A stretch of DNA of 64,000 nucleotides from Streptomyces sp. B21-105 (GCF_036898465.1 NZ_JARUMJ010000001.1:8556001-8620000), one strand, 5' to 3'; positions 52,861-61,961 are shown, counted from the first letter of the stretch. The notes: generated by a model not told the origin, from the letters alone. Numbers and translations are program-made.

Positions 52861-53171
52861 GATCATCGCTTCCGGTATGTGGCGTCGTGACGGTGGTCCG
52901 ACGGTTCGGGGCGGCCCCGGTCCAGGGGATGACCGGGGCCGCCTAGGGCACTCGCGCAAGCGATGCCCCGGGCACCCCGAGCGCCGACGCGGGTAGGGGA
53001 CGGCGGTCTTCGGGTGCCCGTACAGGAGCCCTTCGCGGGCGGGTGCGGCCGTGAGCAGTATTTATATATGCCGACGGCTTTGCAAGACGTATGAAAACAT
53101 TCATGCGTGAAATGCCCGTAGTGATCCCCTTTGGTCTTTTCTGGGGGAGGGGGTGGTCCGGGGCGAACCGG
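52861..53171. other. Intergenic region with an AT-rich promoter and palindrome
   Basis: About 310 bp between the small helical-protein gene and the RpiR gene, both on the minus strand. Bases 53055-53110 contain TATTTATATATG and the near-palindrome CGTATGAAAACATTCATGCG (53088-53107), quite unlike the surroundings, and TTGCAA (minus strand) as a possible -35. It is a candidate promoter or regulatory site for the small helical-protein gene. Confidence 0.5.
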
Positions 53172-54128
53172 TCATTCCCGGAGGAAGAACTGGTGCTGCT
53201 CGGCGATCTGCTCGTATTCCTCGAGCCGCGCCTGGGTGCGCTCCGGGCCCGCGTCGGTCATGGCCTGGAGCAGTGCCGCGGCCATCACACCCGGGGCGGC
53301 GTACGAGTCGAAGACCAGGCGGGAGCCGGTGCCGCTGGCGAAGGTGGCGTCGGCCTCGTCGGCCACCGGCCCCAGCGCGAGGTCGGTGATCAGCGCGACC
53401 TTGAGGCCGGCGCTGCGCGCGACCCGCACGGCGGTCAGGGTCTCCTGTGCGTGCCGGGGCATCGAGAACGCCAGCACCCAGGTCCCGCCCGCCTCCCGGG
53501 ACTGCAGCAGCGCGTCGTAGGCGACGCTCCCGCCCCGGGTCACCAGCCGTACGTCGGGGTGGACGCGGCGGGCGGCGTAGGCGAAGTACTCCGCCAGCGA
53601 GGCGGAGATGCGCAGCCCGAGGATGGTCAGCGGCGTGGACTGGGAGAGCTGCCGGCCGACGTCGATGACATGGTCGGGATCGGCGAAGTCGCGCCGCAGG
53701 TTCTCCAGGTTCTCGATCTCCGCGTCGACCGCCGCCTGCAGTTCGTTGCTGCGGTTCACCTCCGCCGCCGGACCGCCGGCCAGCGCGCCGAGCGCGATCG
53801 ACTGGAGTTTCTCCCGCAGTGCGGGATACCCGCTGAAGCCCACCGCCGCGGCGAACCGGGTCACCGAGGGCTGACTGACGCCGACCCGGTCCGCGAGGTC
53901 GGTGATCGACAGGAACGCCGCCTCGGTGATGTGCTCGATCAGATACTGGGCGATACGCCGTTGCCCCGGGGACAGTTGGGGCCCGTCGAAGAGCGCCCGC
54001 AGCCGCGAGGTCGGGGAGACCTCCGTCTCCGGTCCGGTTCTGCCCGAGGTGATCGCGGATGCCTGTGCGCGTGCCTGCTGCGGCGATGGCGCCGGTGCGC
54101 CTCCCTTGTCTTCCACGAAGCTCAACAT
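53172..54128 (-). CDS. MurR/RpiR-family transcriptional regulator
   Basis: This 318-aa regulator has an N-terminal HTH_6 domain (~45-115) with SITDLADRVGVSQPSVTRFA and VGFSGYPALREKLQ, and a C-terminal SIS sugar-phosphate-binding domain (~150-290, TILGLRISASLAEYF and LVTRGGSVAYDALLQ). RpiR proteins sense phosphorylated sugars such as MurNAc-6-P or ribose-5-P. ATG 54128 is the start used; GTG 54116 is possible. It is followed by the small helical-protein gene and preceded by a non-coding repeat array. The SpoIIE genes and the sugar locus (56.9-64 kb) are possible targets but no direct link is visible. Confidence 0.9.
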   Translation of the reverse strand: MLSFVEDKGGAPAPSPQQARAQASAITSGRTGPETEVSPTSRLRALFDGPQLSPGQRRIAQYLIEHITEAAFLSITDLADRVGVSQPSVTRFAAAVGFSGYPALREKLQSIALGALAGGPAAEVNRSNELQAAVDAEIENLENLRRDFADPDHVIDVGRQLSQSTPLTILGLRISASLAEYFAYAARRVHPDVRLVTRGGSVAYDALLQSREAGGTWVLAFSMPRHAQETLTAVRVARSAGLKVALITDLALGPVADEADATFASGTGSRLVFDSYAAPGVMAAALLQAMTDAGPERTQARLEEYEQIAEQHQFFLRE

Positions 54129-54269
54129 AGCTCAGCGCCACGGCGGGCAAGGGCGGGCCGAGGGCGCCTCAGGGCGCCGTCCGCACCCCCGGTGATCGCG
54201 GCTTACCGCCGGTACGGCATGCCCCGGGCCCGACGTGGTACCGGCCGCCCCGGCGTCGACGCCGTCTCC

Positions 54270-54600
54270 GGCTGCCCCGGGCCTGAGGTGTTTTCTGGCC
54301 CTCCCGGGGCCGAGGTGGTCACTGGCCGCCGCCGGGCCCGACGTAGTAACTGACTGCGCCGGGGCCGACGTCGTCTGCGGCTGCCCCGGGCCTGAGGTGT
54401 TTTCTGGCCCTCCCGGGGCCGAGGTGGTCACTGGCCGCCGCCGGGCCCGACGTAGTAACTGACTGCGCCGGGGCCGACGTGGTCTGCGGCTGCCCCGGGC
54501 CCGAGGTGGTCTGGGGCTGCCTCTGGCCTGAGTTGGCTTCTGGCCCTCCCGGGGCCTGGTGTGGTCACCGGCTGTCTCGGGCTCGAGCCGTCGCGGGGGC
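54270..54600. repeat. Tandem array with 109-bp period in non-coding DNA
   Basis: Copy 1 (54270-54378) and copy 2 (54379-54487) are almost identical (one change noted near the end), and a decayed third copy starts at 54488. Each copy contains GAGGTGTTTTCTGGCCC and GACGTAGTAACTGACTG. The period is not a multiple of three, so it is not a protein repeat. Smaller ~27-36-bp units can be seen inside each copy and on both sides. Confidence 0.92.
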
Positions 54601-54760
54601 CGGCGTCGTCTCCAGGTGCCCCGGGCCCCGACGCCGGCTCCGGCCGCTCCGGGCCCCAGGCGGTCACCGGCCGCACCGGCCCCGGCGTCGTCGCCGGACC
54701 GCGCCGCATCGTCGGGCGGGCCCGCGCCCCGGGTGCCGCTCGTCGGGCCCGAGAGTGACG

Positions 54761-54788
54761 CCGGCCCCCGGGCGACACCGGGGGCCGG
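54761..54788 (-). terminator. Terminator of the PAP2 phosphatase gene
   Basis: An 11-bp perfect stem (CCGGCCCCCGG with CCGGGGGCCGG, loop GCGACA) lies 66 nt after the phosphatase stop codon. Confidence 0.75.
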
Positions 54789-54854
54789 GTGGCGGCGGGA
54801 GCGAACCCGGCGGGCGCACGGGCCTGCCCGGGTCGGCTCCCGCCACGACGGGCG

Positions 54855-56771
54855 TTACCGCTTCAGCAGGCGTACCGACAGGCCGTGGGCCGTGTACACC
54901 GGTACGGCCCGCAGGTGAGCGCAGTCCAGCTCGACACGGTCGAACTGACCGCGCAGCGCCGACGCCGAGATCACCGGCACGGTCGTCCCCGCGGCCGGCG
55001 GCTTTTCGGCGTCGAGACGCAGCGACAGCACCGAGCCCCGGTCGAGCCGTACCCGTCCGGACACCGTCAGAACCGGACCGTGGTGCCCGCGCAGCGTCAG
55101 ATCCAGCACCGCGCCGGCCCCCTGGGCCCACGCGCCGCGCACCCGCACCGGCCCGCCCGCGCGCAGCGTGCCGCCGGCCAGTCGCACGTCGCCCTGGCCG
55201 AGGGCGCCTGCGTGCCCGGCCACGAGCACGCCCCCCTCGACCACGGTGCCGCCGTGGTAGCGGTTGTGCCCGGTCAGGGTGAGCGTGCCGGAACCGCGCT
55301 TGGTCAGACCGCCTTCGCCCGCGATGTCGTTGCGCCAGGCGTCGGCCGCCTGGAAGCCGCCCTTGGAGGCGTCCAGGGTGACCGTGACGTCGTGGTCGAA
55401 GGCGCCGTAACCGTCCGCGGCCGCGAACAGGTTGAGCCGGCCCCACTGCTCGAAGCCGTCCAGCATCACGTACCCGGAGGGCAGCGCGGTCGTCCGCAGC
55501 ACGTCCCGGCGCTGGGCTGCGGTGAGATACGGCTGGCGGGTCTCCAGCAGCACCTCGGCGCCCTTGGGCACCGTCAGCGGCTCCTTGCGGCCCTCCCTGG
55601 GGAGGACGTAGGTCAGCCGGGGCTCGACGGCACGGGCGTTGGCCTCGCGGTCGGCGTACTCGTCGTCGGCGTCGGAGTGCGCGTGGGCGAACAGGGTGTC
55701 GGCGGTCGTGCCGGTCTTCTCGGTGAAGTAGGCCAGGGCCTGGGCGCGGGCGGCCGCCTTGAGCTCGGCGTTGGCCGGGTCGGCGAGCGTGGCGGCGGCG
55801 AGCGCGGTGGCCATGATGCGGCCGCCGAGGACGTCGACGGTGGAGTGCATGCCGGACACGATCCTGGTGTGGCTCAGCTGCAGGGCACGCGTCACCAGCT
55901 CCTGGAACCGCTCGGGGACGGCGTACGCGTACGCCAGCGACGCCAGGTGGAAGGCGTTGGTGTGGCCGCTCGGGAACCCGCCGTCGTCCGTCGGCGAGGT
56001 GCTGCGCTGGCGCAGCAGCTGCGGCACGACGACCACCTTGGAGTCGTAGACGGGGTAGCCGAGCGCGTCGGTCTTCCCGGTGTCGACGACCTCGCTGTTC
56101 TCGTTCATGCGCCAGGGCCGCGGGTACTGGAAGGCGTACTTGCCCGGGTTGCCGGAGGCGAACGGGCCGCGCACGGTGTCCACGAGCTTGGCGATCAGGC
56201 CGAGGTCGGAGGTGTACGAACCGGCGCCGAGCGCGGAGCCGGCCGGCGCGTCGGCGGGCACGGCGTCGTCGATCTTGGTGGCGGGGACGGTGTCCGGCGC
56301 GGCGGTGATCGAGGTGACCGCCTTGGCGCCGGCCTTGTACAGGTCCGTCAGCGGTCCCAGGCCGGCGATCATCGCGTAGCTCTGGTGCTGGCGGTCGTAG
56401 ACGAAGGCCTCCCGGCCCTGCGCCTCCGTGCGGGCCCGGGTCACCGCGACGCAGTAGCGCACGTTGGCGCGCAGGATGTCGGGCCGCACGGGCGTGCCGG
56501 TGTTCCAGGCGCCGCCGGTCTTCCACACCTTCGCGAAGCCGCCGAGGACGCGGACCACCGCGTTGGTCTCGGGCGTGAGGTTCGCGATGACGTTCGTCTT
56601 GTAGTCGTCGACGAAGGGAAGCGGACCGGTGGCGGCCTTGGCGTCCGCGGCGGCCAGCCAGGAGGCCAGCGTGGGGGCGGCCACCAGGGCCGCCGACCCA
56701 CCCACGGAGAACTTGAGGAAACGCCTTCTGTTCACGGCCGATGGAGAGCTGAGCCCGGCGGATGACGGCAT
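54855..56771 (-). CDS. Tat-exported PAP2-type acid phosphatase with autotransporter-type beta-strand repeat
   Basis: This 638-aa protein has a Tat signal (NRRRFLKFSVGG, residues 14-25), then a PAP2 phosphatase domain (~90-400) with the catalytic motifs FPSGHTNAFH (His270) and SRIVSGMHS-like HTRIVSGMHS (His309), as in vanadium-type and class A acid phosphatases. The C-terminal region (~490-560) has a PATR autotransporter-associated beta-strand repeat (GGLTKRGSGTLTLTGHNRYH, GGTVVEGGVLVAGHAGALGQ), which is usually found in Gram-negative autotransporters. ATG 56771 has GGAAGG 7 nt upstream. Its operon partners are unclear; the kinase gene follows upstream on the same strand. Confidence 0.88.
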   Translation of the reverse strand: MPSSAGLSSPSAVNRRRFLKFSVGGSAALVAAPTLASWLAAADAKAATGPLPFVDDYKTNVIANLTPETNAVVRVLGGFAKVWKTGGAWNTGTPVRPDILRANVRYCVAVTRARTEAQGREAFVYDRQHQSYAMIAGLGPLTDLYKAGAKAVTSITAAPDTVPATKIDDAVPADAPAGSALGAGSYTSDLGLIAKLVDTVRGPFASGNPGKYAFQYPRPWRMNENSEVVDTGKTDALGYPVYDSKVVVVPQLLRQRSTSPTDDGGFPSGHTNAFHLASLAYAYAVPERFQELVTRALQLSHTRIVSGMHSTVDVLGGRIMATALAAATLADPANAELKAAARAQALAYFTEKTGTTADTLFAHAHSDADDEYADREANARAVEPRLTYVLPREGRKEPLTVPKGAEVLLETRQPYLTAAQRRDVLRTTALPSGYVMLDGFEQWGRLNLFAAADGYGAFDHDVTVTLDASKGGFQAADAWRNDIAGEGGLTKRGSGTLTLTGHNRYHGGTVVEGGVLVAGHAGALGQGDVRLAGGTLRAGGPVRVRGAWAQGAGAVLDLTLRGHHGPVLTVSGRVRLDRGSVLSLRLDAEKPPAAGTTVPVISASALRGQFDRVELDCAHLRAVPVYTAHGLSVRLLKR

Positions 56772-56962
56772 GGATGTGCCTTCCTGGAATGGCCTCGGCC
56801 GAGGGGCCCGAGGCAGGAGCTGCGCGCCTGCGGTTCGCGGGTCTTGCGACGACCCGTGAGCCGGGGGACGCGTCTGGGCGAAGATCTACGGCCGGGTCGT
56901 GTCGCTTGCGCGAGGGCCCGGCGACCGGTGCGTGTCCAGCGGGTGAAGGTGCGGCCGGCGGC

Positions 56963-57871
56963 TCACAGCAGCGAGCGCGCCAGCGCCACCGCGCCCTCGA
57001 CCGGCGGCACGGTGAGCGGGCGCGGCCGGGCTCCCGGCACGGCGGCCCCGAGCGCGTCGGCGAACGCCTCGTACAGCGCGGGCTGCCCGAGCACCGTGCC
57101 GCCCGCCACGACCACGTCGTCGACCACGACCCCGCGCGCCGCGAGCCGCGCGACGAGCGCCGCGAGGTCCTCGCCGGCCCCGGCGATCACGGACCGGGCG
57201 AGGGCGGAGCCGTCGGCGGCGGCCGCGAAGACCACGGGAGCGTGCCGCCCCCACTCGGCGGAGACGTCGGCCGCGCCCTCCAGCGCCGCGCCGAGCGCCG
57301 GCACCTCCGGCACACCGAAGGAGCGGAGCAGACCGAGCGCGAGGGCGTCGGGGGCCTCGCCCCGGTCGTGCGCGGCCCATACGGCGCGGGCGGCCTCCCG
57401 GACGAGACCGGCGGCGCCGCCCTCGTCGCCGAGGACCGCGCCCCAGCCGCCCACCTGGACCGGGGCGCCGTCGGGCAGTCGTCCCACCGCGACCGAGCCG
57501 GTACCGGCCACCAGGCCGACGCCCTTGTCCAGACCGGCGGCCGGAACGAGCAACTCGGCGTCGCCCACGAGGTGCGCGGGCGCGCCGAGAAGTTCTTGCA
57601 GCGCGACACGGATCCGCGCGCACTGGAAGGGGGTCTCGCAGCCGTGCGCCCCCACGGCGAACGCGGCGGGACGTGCGCCCGCCGGCAGCGCCTCACGCAG
57701 GAGGGCGGCCAGCCAGTGCGCGGCGGCGACCGGGTCGTGCGGCCCCCAGCCGCTGCTGGCGCGCACATGGTCGGCCACGACGCGGTCGCCCGCGAGCGCG
57801 CGCAGCTGCGTCTTGGTGCCGCCCACGTCGACGCCGACCACGAGGGGGATCGAAGGGGGAGAGTCCTGCAC
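56963..57871 (-). CDS. BadF/BcrAD-type ATPase, N-acetylglucosamine-kinase-like
   Basis: This 302-aa ASKHA kinase has the phosphate-1 motif VVGVDVGGTKTQLRAL, phosphate-2 GLVAGTGSVAVGR, the sugar-binding GGWGAVLGDEGG and the adenosine motif DDVVVAGGTVLGQ. It resembles GlcNAc kinases, which phosphorylate amino sugars in the cytoplasm. GTG 57871 follows AGAGG. It is divergent from the ROK regulator, with the operator at 58004-58027 between, so it is probably part of the sugar-use locus continued by the ABC genes. The exact sugar is not predictable. Confidence 0.88.
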   Translation of the reverse strand: MQDSPPSIPLVVGVDVGGTKTQLRALAGDRVVADHVRASSGWGPHDPVAAAHWLAALLREALPAGARPAAFAVGAHGCETPFQCARIRVALQELLGAPAHLVGDAELLVPAAGLDKGVGLVAGTGSVAVGRLPDGAPVQVGGWGAVLGDEGGAAGLVREAARAVWAAHDRGEAPDALALGLLRSFGVPEVPALGAALEGAADVSAEWGRHAPVVFAAAADGSALARSVIAGAGEDLAALVARLAARGVVVDDVVVAGGTVLGQPALYEAFADALGAAVPGARPRPLTVPPVEGAVALARSLL

Positions 57872-58182
57872 GGATCCTCTTTCGTCGTTGCGCTTGACGG
57901 GCTGCGACGGCGGGCGAACCGTGACCGGGGGAACAGGCATGAAAGAACTAGGGAAGCCCCGGGACGGGCCTCTGACGAGACACGGCAGGCGAGTACCGTG
58001 AAGTTCGTTAGGAAGTTAACTAACGAAGTACAGTGCGTCAAGAGGAATCGCGCACTCGACCACCGTGCGGCCCGGCCGGGCCGCACGGGGCGGGAACGCG
58101 CGACGTCGGTGCATCCCATCGCCGCAGCCCGCCGAGACGAACTCGTCAGCGCGCGCGGCCCTGTACCCGTGTGGGGGAAACT
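57872..58182. other. Divergent promoter region between kinase and ROK genes
   Basis: This 311-bp gap contains the ROK-type operator at 58004-58027 and an AT-richer core; no gene is seen. Short open frames over it are GC artefacts. Confidence 0.5.
58004..58027. promoter_or_regulatory. Candidate ROK operator
   Basis: TTCGTTAG (58004-58011) and CTAACGAA (58020-58027) form a perfect inverted repeat around GAAGTTAA. GTTAGGAAGTTAACTAAC matches the A/T-rich GTTAG...CTAAC style of ROK-family sites. It is well placed to control both the divergent kinase and ROK genes. Confidence 0.65.
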
Positions 58183-59328
58183 GTGGAACTCGACGTGGTG
58201 GAAGCCCCCCGCCTGACCGAGAGCGCCAGCGCCGTGTTCGCCGTGCTGGCCCAGGCGGGCAGCGCGACCCGGCCGCAGCTCGCGAGCCTTGCGGGACTGT
58301 CCAAACCGACGGTGTCCTCCGCCGTGGCGGAGCTCGAGGCCGCCCGGCTCGCCGCGCACTCCGGGACCGCCTCCAGCGGCACCGGCCGCTCCGCCGCCGT
58401 CTACTGCCTCGGCCCGGCCGCGGGCGCGGTGCTGGCCGTCGATCTCGGCCCGGCCGTCACCCGGGTCAGGGGCTGCGCCCTGGACGGCGCGCTGCTCGCC
58501 GAGGCCACCGCCTCCCGCAGGGACGCCGCCGACGCCGTGCGTGAGGCGCTCGACGTGCTCCCGGGCGGTGTGCCGCTGCGCTCCATCGTGGTCGCCGTCG
58601 GCGACGTGGCCGCCCGGGACCGGCTGGGCAGCGGCATGCGCCCGGCGACCGCCAAGGCAGGGCCCGTCTTCGACGCCATGGCGGTCGCCCTGCCCCCGGG
58701 CGTGCCCGTCCACCTGGAGAACAACGTCAACTGCGCGGCACTCGCGGAACTGCACGAGGGAGCCGCCCGGGGCCGGCACACCTTCGGCTATCTGCGGATC
58801 GGCGTGGGCATCGGCCTCGGCATCGTGGTCGGGGGACAGGTGCTGCGCGGCTCGAACGGGGCCGCCGGAGAGCTCGCGCGGCTGCCCTATCCCTGGGACG
58901 TCGGCCGTGAGCCGCGCCAGGAGGCCCTGGAGGAGTACATCGGCGCCCGCTCCCTGCTGCGCCGGGCCAGGGAGGCCTGGGAGGCCGCGGACGGGCCCTG
59001 CCCACGCACCACCGAGCGGCTGTTCGCCCTCGCCGGGGCGGGCAGGGCCGCGGCCGGCGAGATCGTCGGCCGGCACGCCGTGGACGTGGGGCGGCTCGCC
59101 GCCGCGGTGACGGCCGTGCTGGACCCGGGTCTCATCGTGCTCGGCGGCAGCACCGGCGCGGATCCCCAGCTCCTGCCCGGGGTGCGGGCCGAGCTGGCGC
59201 GGCTGAGCTGGCCCACCGAGGTGGTCAGCAGCACGGTCGGCGATTCCGGCACCGTCGTGGGCGCCGCACGGCTCGCGGTCGCCCGGGGAGTCCAAACCGT
59301 GACCGAGACCGCGCGGGCCAAGGATTGA
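58183..59328 (+). CDS. ROK-family transcriptional repressor
   Basis: This 381-aa protein has an N-terminal winged HTH (residues ~10-70, AQAGSATRPQLASLAGLSKP and TVSSAVAELEAARL) and a ROK sugar-kinase-like domain (LAVDLGPAVTRVRGCALDG, VHLENNVNCAALAELHEGAA, GVGIGLGIVVGGQVLRG and GAAGELARLPYP). ROK repressors sense free or phosphorylated sugars. GTG 58183 is preferred (GGGGGAA 5 nt upstream) over GTG 58171. It is divergent from the kinase and precedes the ABC importer genes, which it probably controls together with itself. Confidence 0.92.
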   Translation: MELDVVEAPRLTESASAVFAVLAQAGSATRPQLASLAGLSKPTVSSAVAELEAARLAAHSGTASSGTGRSAAVYCLGPAAGAVLAVDLGPAVTRVRGCALDGALLAEATASRRDAADAVREALDVLPGGVPLRSIVVAVGDVAARDRLGSGMRPATAKAGPVFDAMAVALPPGVPVHLENNVNCAALAELHEGAARGRHTFGYLRIGVGIGLGIVVGGQVLRGSNGAAGELARLPYPWDVGREPRQEALEEYIGARSLLRRAREAWEAADGPCPRTTERLFALAGAGRAAAGEIVGRHAVDVGRLAAAVTAVLDPGLIVLGGSTGADPQLLPGVRAELARLSWPTEVVSSTVGDSGTVVGAARLAVARGVQTVTETARAKD

Positions 59329-59368
59329 CGGCCCGCGACTCGGTCTGCCAATGTCCGGACAAGCGCTT
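59325..59368 (+). promoter_or_regulatory. Candidate promoter and AAGCGCTT operator for the sugar importer
   Basis: TTGACG (59325-59330, overlapping the ROK stop codon) and CAATGT (59349-59354) are 18 bp apart, and the palindrome AAGCGCTT (59361-59368) covers the expected start. AGCGCT cores are common in LacI-type sites, so another repressor may act here in addition to ROK. Confidence 0.45.
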
Positions 59369-59602
59369 TCTAAGTCGGCCGGGACGCCGGCTTGGGTTGA
59401 GCATCCCGCCCGTACGCGAAGTACGGCAGCCGCACGAGGGCGCGCTTGTGCGACGACGGCCCTCATGGCCGGGGATCCCACCCGACAAGGCGATGCGGCC
59501 GGGCGAGGCCGTGCCCCCGGAAAGCGAAATCTCCTGCAAACTGCACCCGTGCCGCCTCGTTCGGCGCCGTGCTCCGTCCCCTACGACGAAAAGGGATCGA
59601 AG

Positions 59603-60931
59603 ATGACCAGTGTGGGTGTGCGGCGCTCCCGCCGACTCGGCCTGGGCGGCATAGGCCGCATGGTTCCCCTCGCTGCCGTGGCCACGGCAGGTGCCCTGTT
59701 GCTCTCCGCCTGCGGGTCGGACGGCGACTCGGGCGGGACCTCCAAGTCGCTGACGTTCTGGATCTCCACCGTTCCGGGGCAGGACGCGGGCTGGAAGAAG
59801 ATGGTGGCGCAGTACAAGAAGGACGCCGGTGTCGACGTCAAGCTCGTCAACATCCCTTACGACGGGTACGCGACGAAGCTGAAGAGCGCCGCGCAGGCGA
59901 ACTCGCTGCCCGACGTGGCGACGGTGCCGGCGCTGGACCCGATCTGGTCGGGAAAGCTGATCGACCTCGGATCCATCGCCAACAACAAGACCAACAAGAT
60001 CAACTCCAACTTCATCGCCAAGGACTCGTCGGGGAAGGTGCTGGCCATCCCCTCGGACGTCACCGCGTCCGGCCTGTTCATCAACAAGTCGCTCTTCGAC
60101 AGGGCCGGCGTCGCCTACCCGGCCTCGCCCCAGAAGACCTGGACCTGGACCGACTTCATCAAGGCGGCGGACACGGTCCGCGAGAAGACCAAGGCCAAGT
60201 ACTCCCTGACCTTCGACCAGTCGCCGTCCCGGCTCCGCGCCATGGTGTACGAGATGGGCGGGAAGTACGTCCACGCGGACGACTCCGGCAAGTTCTCGGC
60301 GGACGAGGCGACCAAGAAGGCCGTGAACTACTTCGTCGGACTGAACGACGACAAGACCATCCCGAAGTCGGTGTGGACCAGCGGCGCCGACCCGTCGGCC
60401 ATGTTCCAGAGCGGTGACGTGGTCGCCTACTGGTCCGGCGTGTGGCAGGTTCCCGCCTTCTCGGACAGCATCAAGAAGTTCGAGTGGGCGAGCGTCCCGA
60501 CTCCCGCCCAGCCGGTGCAGGCCAGCGACGTCAACAGCGGCGGCCTGACGGTGGGCTTCAACAACAACGCCGACGCGGCCACCGCCGCGACGAAGTTCCT
60601 GTCCTGGCTGTACGAGCCGGCCCACTACCAGGCGCTGTGCGAGGCGTCCGGGTTCCTTCCGGTCGAGAGCGGTCTGAGCCCGAAGTACCCCTTCAAGTCC
60701 GAGGCGGCACAGGCGGCGTTCAAGCTGTACAACGAGTCGATCCCGATGTACGCACCGATCTCCGGCTACTTCAACGGCGCGCAGACGAACTGGGTGCTGA
60801 AGGGCAAGAGCCTCACCGAGGACCCGACCAAGACGGAGATCGGCAAGGCGATCAACGGCCAGCAGTCGGCCGACAAGGCCCTGGAGAACATCGTGGCCGG
60901 CTACAACCAGCAGGTCGGCGGCGGATCGTAG
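59603..60931 (+). CDS. Sugar ABC transporter, lipoprotein substrate-binding protein
   Basis: This 442-aa extracellular binding protein (SBP_bac_1 type) has a lipoprotein signal (lipobox LLSAC, Cys37). Ligand-binding-domain motifs include LTFWISTVPGQDAGWKKMV, VNIPYDGYATKLKSAAQANS, LPDVATVPALDP and AMFQSGDVVAYWSGVWQ. ATG 59603 follows AAGGGA 6 nt upstream. Together with the two permeases it imports an oligosaccharide or monosaccharide; the ATPase is not in the window and may be a shared MsiK-type subunit. A hairpin follows it (60939-60976). Confidence 0.92.
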   Translation: MTSVGVRRSRRLGLGGIGRMVPLAAVATAGALLLSACGSDGDSGGTSKSLTFWISTVPGQDAGWKKMVAQYKKDAGVDVKLVNIPYDGYATKLKSAAQANSLPDVATVPALDPIWSGKLIDLGSIANNKTNKINSNFIAKDSSGKVLAIPSDVTASGLFINKSLFDRAGVAYPASPQKTWTWTDFIKAADTVREKTKAKYSLTFDQSPSRLRAMVYEMGGKYVHADDSGKFSADEATKKAVNYFVGLNDDKTIPKSVWTSGADPSAMFQSGDVVAYWSGVWQVPAFSDSIKKFEWASVPTPAQPVQASDVNSGGLTVGFNNNADAATAATKFLSWLYEPAHYQALCEASGFLPVESGLSPKYPFKSEAAQAAFKLYNESIPMYAPISGYFNGAQTNWVLKGKSLTEDPTKTEIGKAINGQQSADKALENIVAGYNQQVGGGS

Positions 60932-60938
60932 GCCGTCA

Positions 60939-60976
60939 GGGCCGGGCGGCGGAGTCGAGACACCGCCGCCCGGCCC
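60939..60976 (+). terminator. Hairpin between binding-protein and permease genes
   Basis: A perfect 14-bp stem (GGGCCGGGCGGCGG, 10-nt loop) begins 7 nt after the binding-protein stop. It probably causes partial termination or protects mRNA so that binding protein exceeds permease, as is common in sugar ABC operons. Confidence 0.8.
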
Positions 60977-61049
60977 CGCCCGCACACGTGATGCCGGGCT
61001 CATGGCGTGAGCCCACGGCAATCCCATCCACCAGCACGGAGTCAGGAAG

Positions 61050-61961
61050 ATGACAAAACGCGCCTCGGACGTGTCCGTGAGCCCGCCCCGGAGACGCAGT
61101 AAGTACATCCTTGCGCCGCTCGTCCTCATCGCGGCCAACGTCGTGCTCTTCTCGCTGTTCTTCGTCTGGCCGGCGGTGCTCGGGCTCATCTACTCCTTCA
61201 CGAACTACACGGGCGTGGGCGCGTTCCAGTTCGTCGGCCTGGACAACTACCACAACCTGGTCGGGGACTCCACCTTCTACGACGCGCTGACCCGGACGCT
61301 GCTGTACGCCGTGCTCTTCGTCCCGCTGAACTTCGGGCTCTCACTGCTCGCCGCCAACCTGGTGGTGAACAAGCACGCCAAGGGCGCGTCGGTGGCCCGC
61401 GTCATCTTCTTCATCCCGTGGCTGCTGTCGCCCATCGTGGTGGGCGTCCTGTGGCGGTGGCTCTTCGGTGAGAACTTCGGACTCGTCAACTACGTCATCG
61501 AGCAGTTCGGCGGAAGCGCCGTCCCGTGGCAGTCGAACGCCGACCTGTCGCTCATCGTGGTGGTGATGGCGGCGTCCTGGGCCTGGACGGGCTTCTCGAT
61601 GCTGCTGTTCATCGCCGCGATCAAGAACGTGCCGGTGTCGTACTACGAGGCGGCCGCGCTCGACGGCGCCGGCCCGTGGCGCCAGTTCATCAGCATCACG
61701 CTGCCGAGCATCGCGCCCACCTCGTTCATCGTCATCCTGCTCAACACGATCAACGCGATGAAGGAATACCCGGTGTTCGTCGCCCTCAACAACGGCGGCC
61801 CCGGCACCTCGAACAACCTGCTCGTCCAGTACATCTACGAGACCGGCTTCAAACGGGGCCAGATCGGCTACGCGAGCGCCGCGTCGTTCGTGCTCATGCT
61901 CATCCTGATGGCCGTCGCGATCATCCAGCTGATCGTCAACCGACGGGTGGAGAACCGATGA
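61050..61961 (+). CDS. Sugar ABC transporter permease (MalF-like)
   Basis: This 303-aa permease has six TM helices and the conserved cytoplasmic EAA loop (YYEAAALDGAGPWRQFISIT, LPSIAP) that contacts the ATPase. The SFTNYTGVGAFQFVGLDNY segment is typical of MalF-type carbohydrate permeases. ATG 61050 is preceded by GGAGTCAGGAAG. It overlaps the next permease by 4 bp (ATGA), so the two are translationally coupled. Confidence 0.93.
   Translation: MTKRASDVSVSPPRRRSKYILAPLVLIAANVVLFSLFFVWPAVLGLIYSFTNYTGVGAFQFVGLDNYHNLVGDSTFYDALTRTLLYAVLFVPLNFGLSLLAANLVVNKHAKGASVARVIFFIPWLLSPIVVGVLWRWLFGENFGLVNYVIEQFGGSAVPWQSNADLSLIVVVMAASWAWTGFSMLLFIAAIKNVPVSYYEAAALDGAGPWRQFISITLPSIAPTSFIVILLNTINAMKEYPVFVALNNGGPGTSNNLLVQYIYETGFKRGQIGYASAASFVLMLILMAVAIIQLIVNRRVENR

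Larger units (their letters stand above)
54129..54854. other. Repeat-rich intergenic region (about 730 bp)
   Basis: This lies upstream of the RpiR gene and downstream of the PAP2 phosphatase gene. It is built from degenerate ~27-36-bp units based on CCGGGGCCGACGT / CCCGGGCCTGAGGT, the clearest part being a 109-bp tandem repeat (54270-54487). No credible gene. The region must contain the RpiR promoter. Confidence 0.55.

Noticed and set aside
54132..54431. Minus-strand frame over the 109-bp repeats (TTSAPGGPENTSGPGQPQ...)
   Set aside because: The 109-bp period is not a multiple of three, so a repeated protein is not maintained; no SD or family match.
59325..59606. Small plus-strand frame between ROK and the binding-protein gene
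   Set aside because: Product is Arg/Pro-rich and overlaps the promoter, operator and RBS; no support as a gene.
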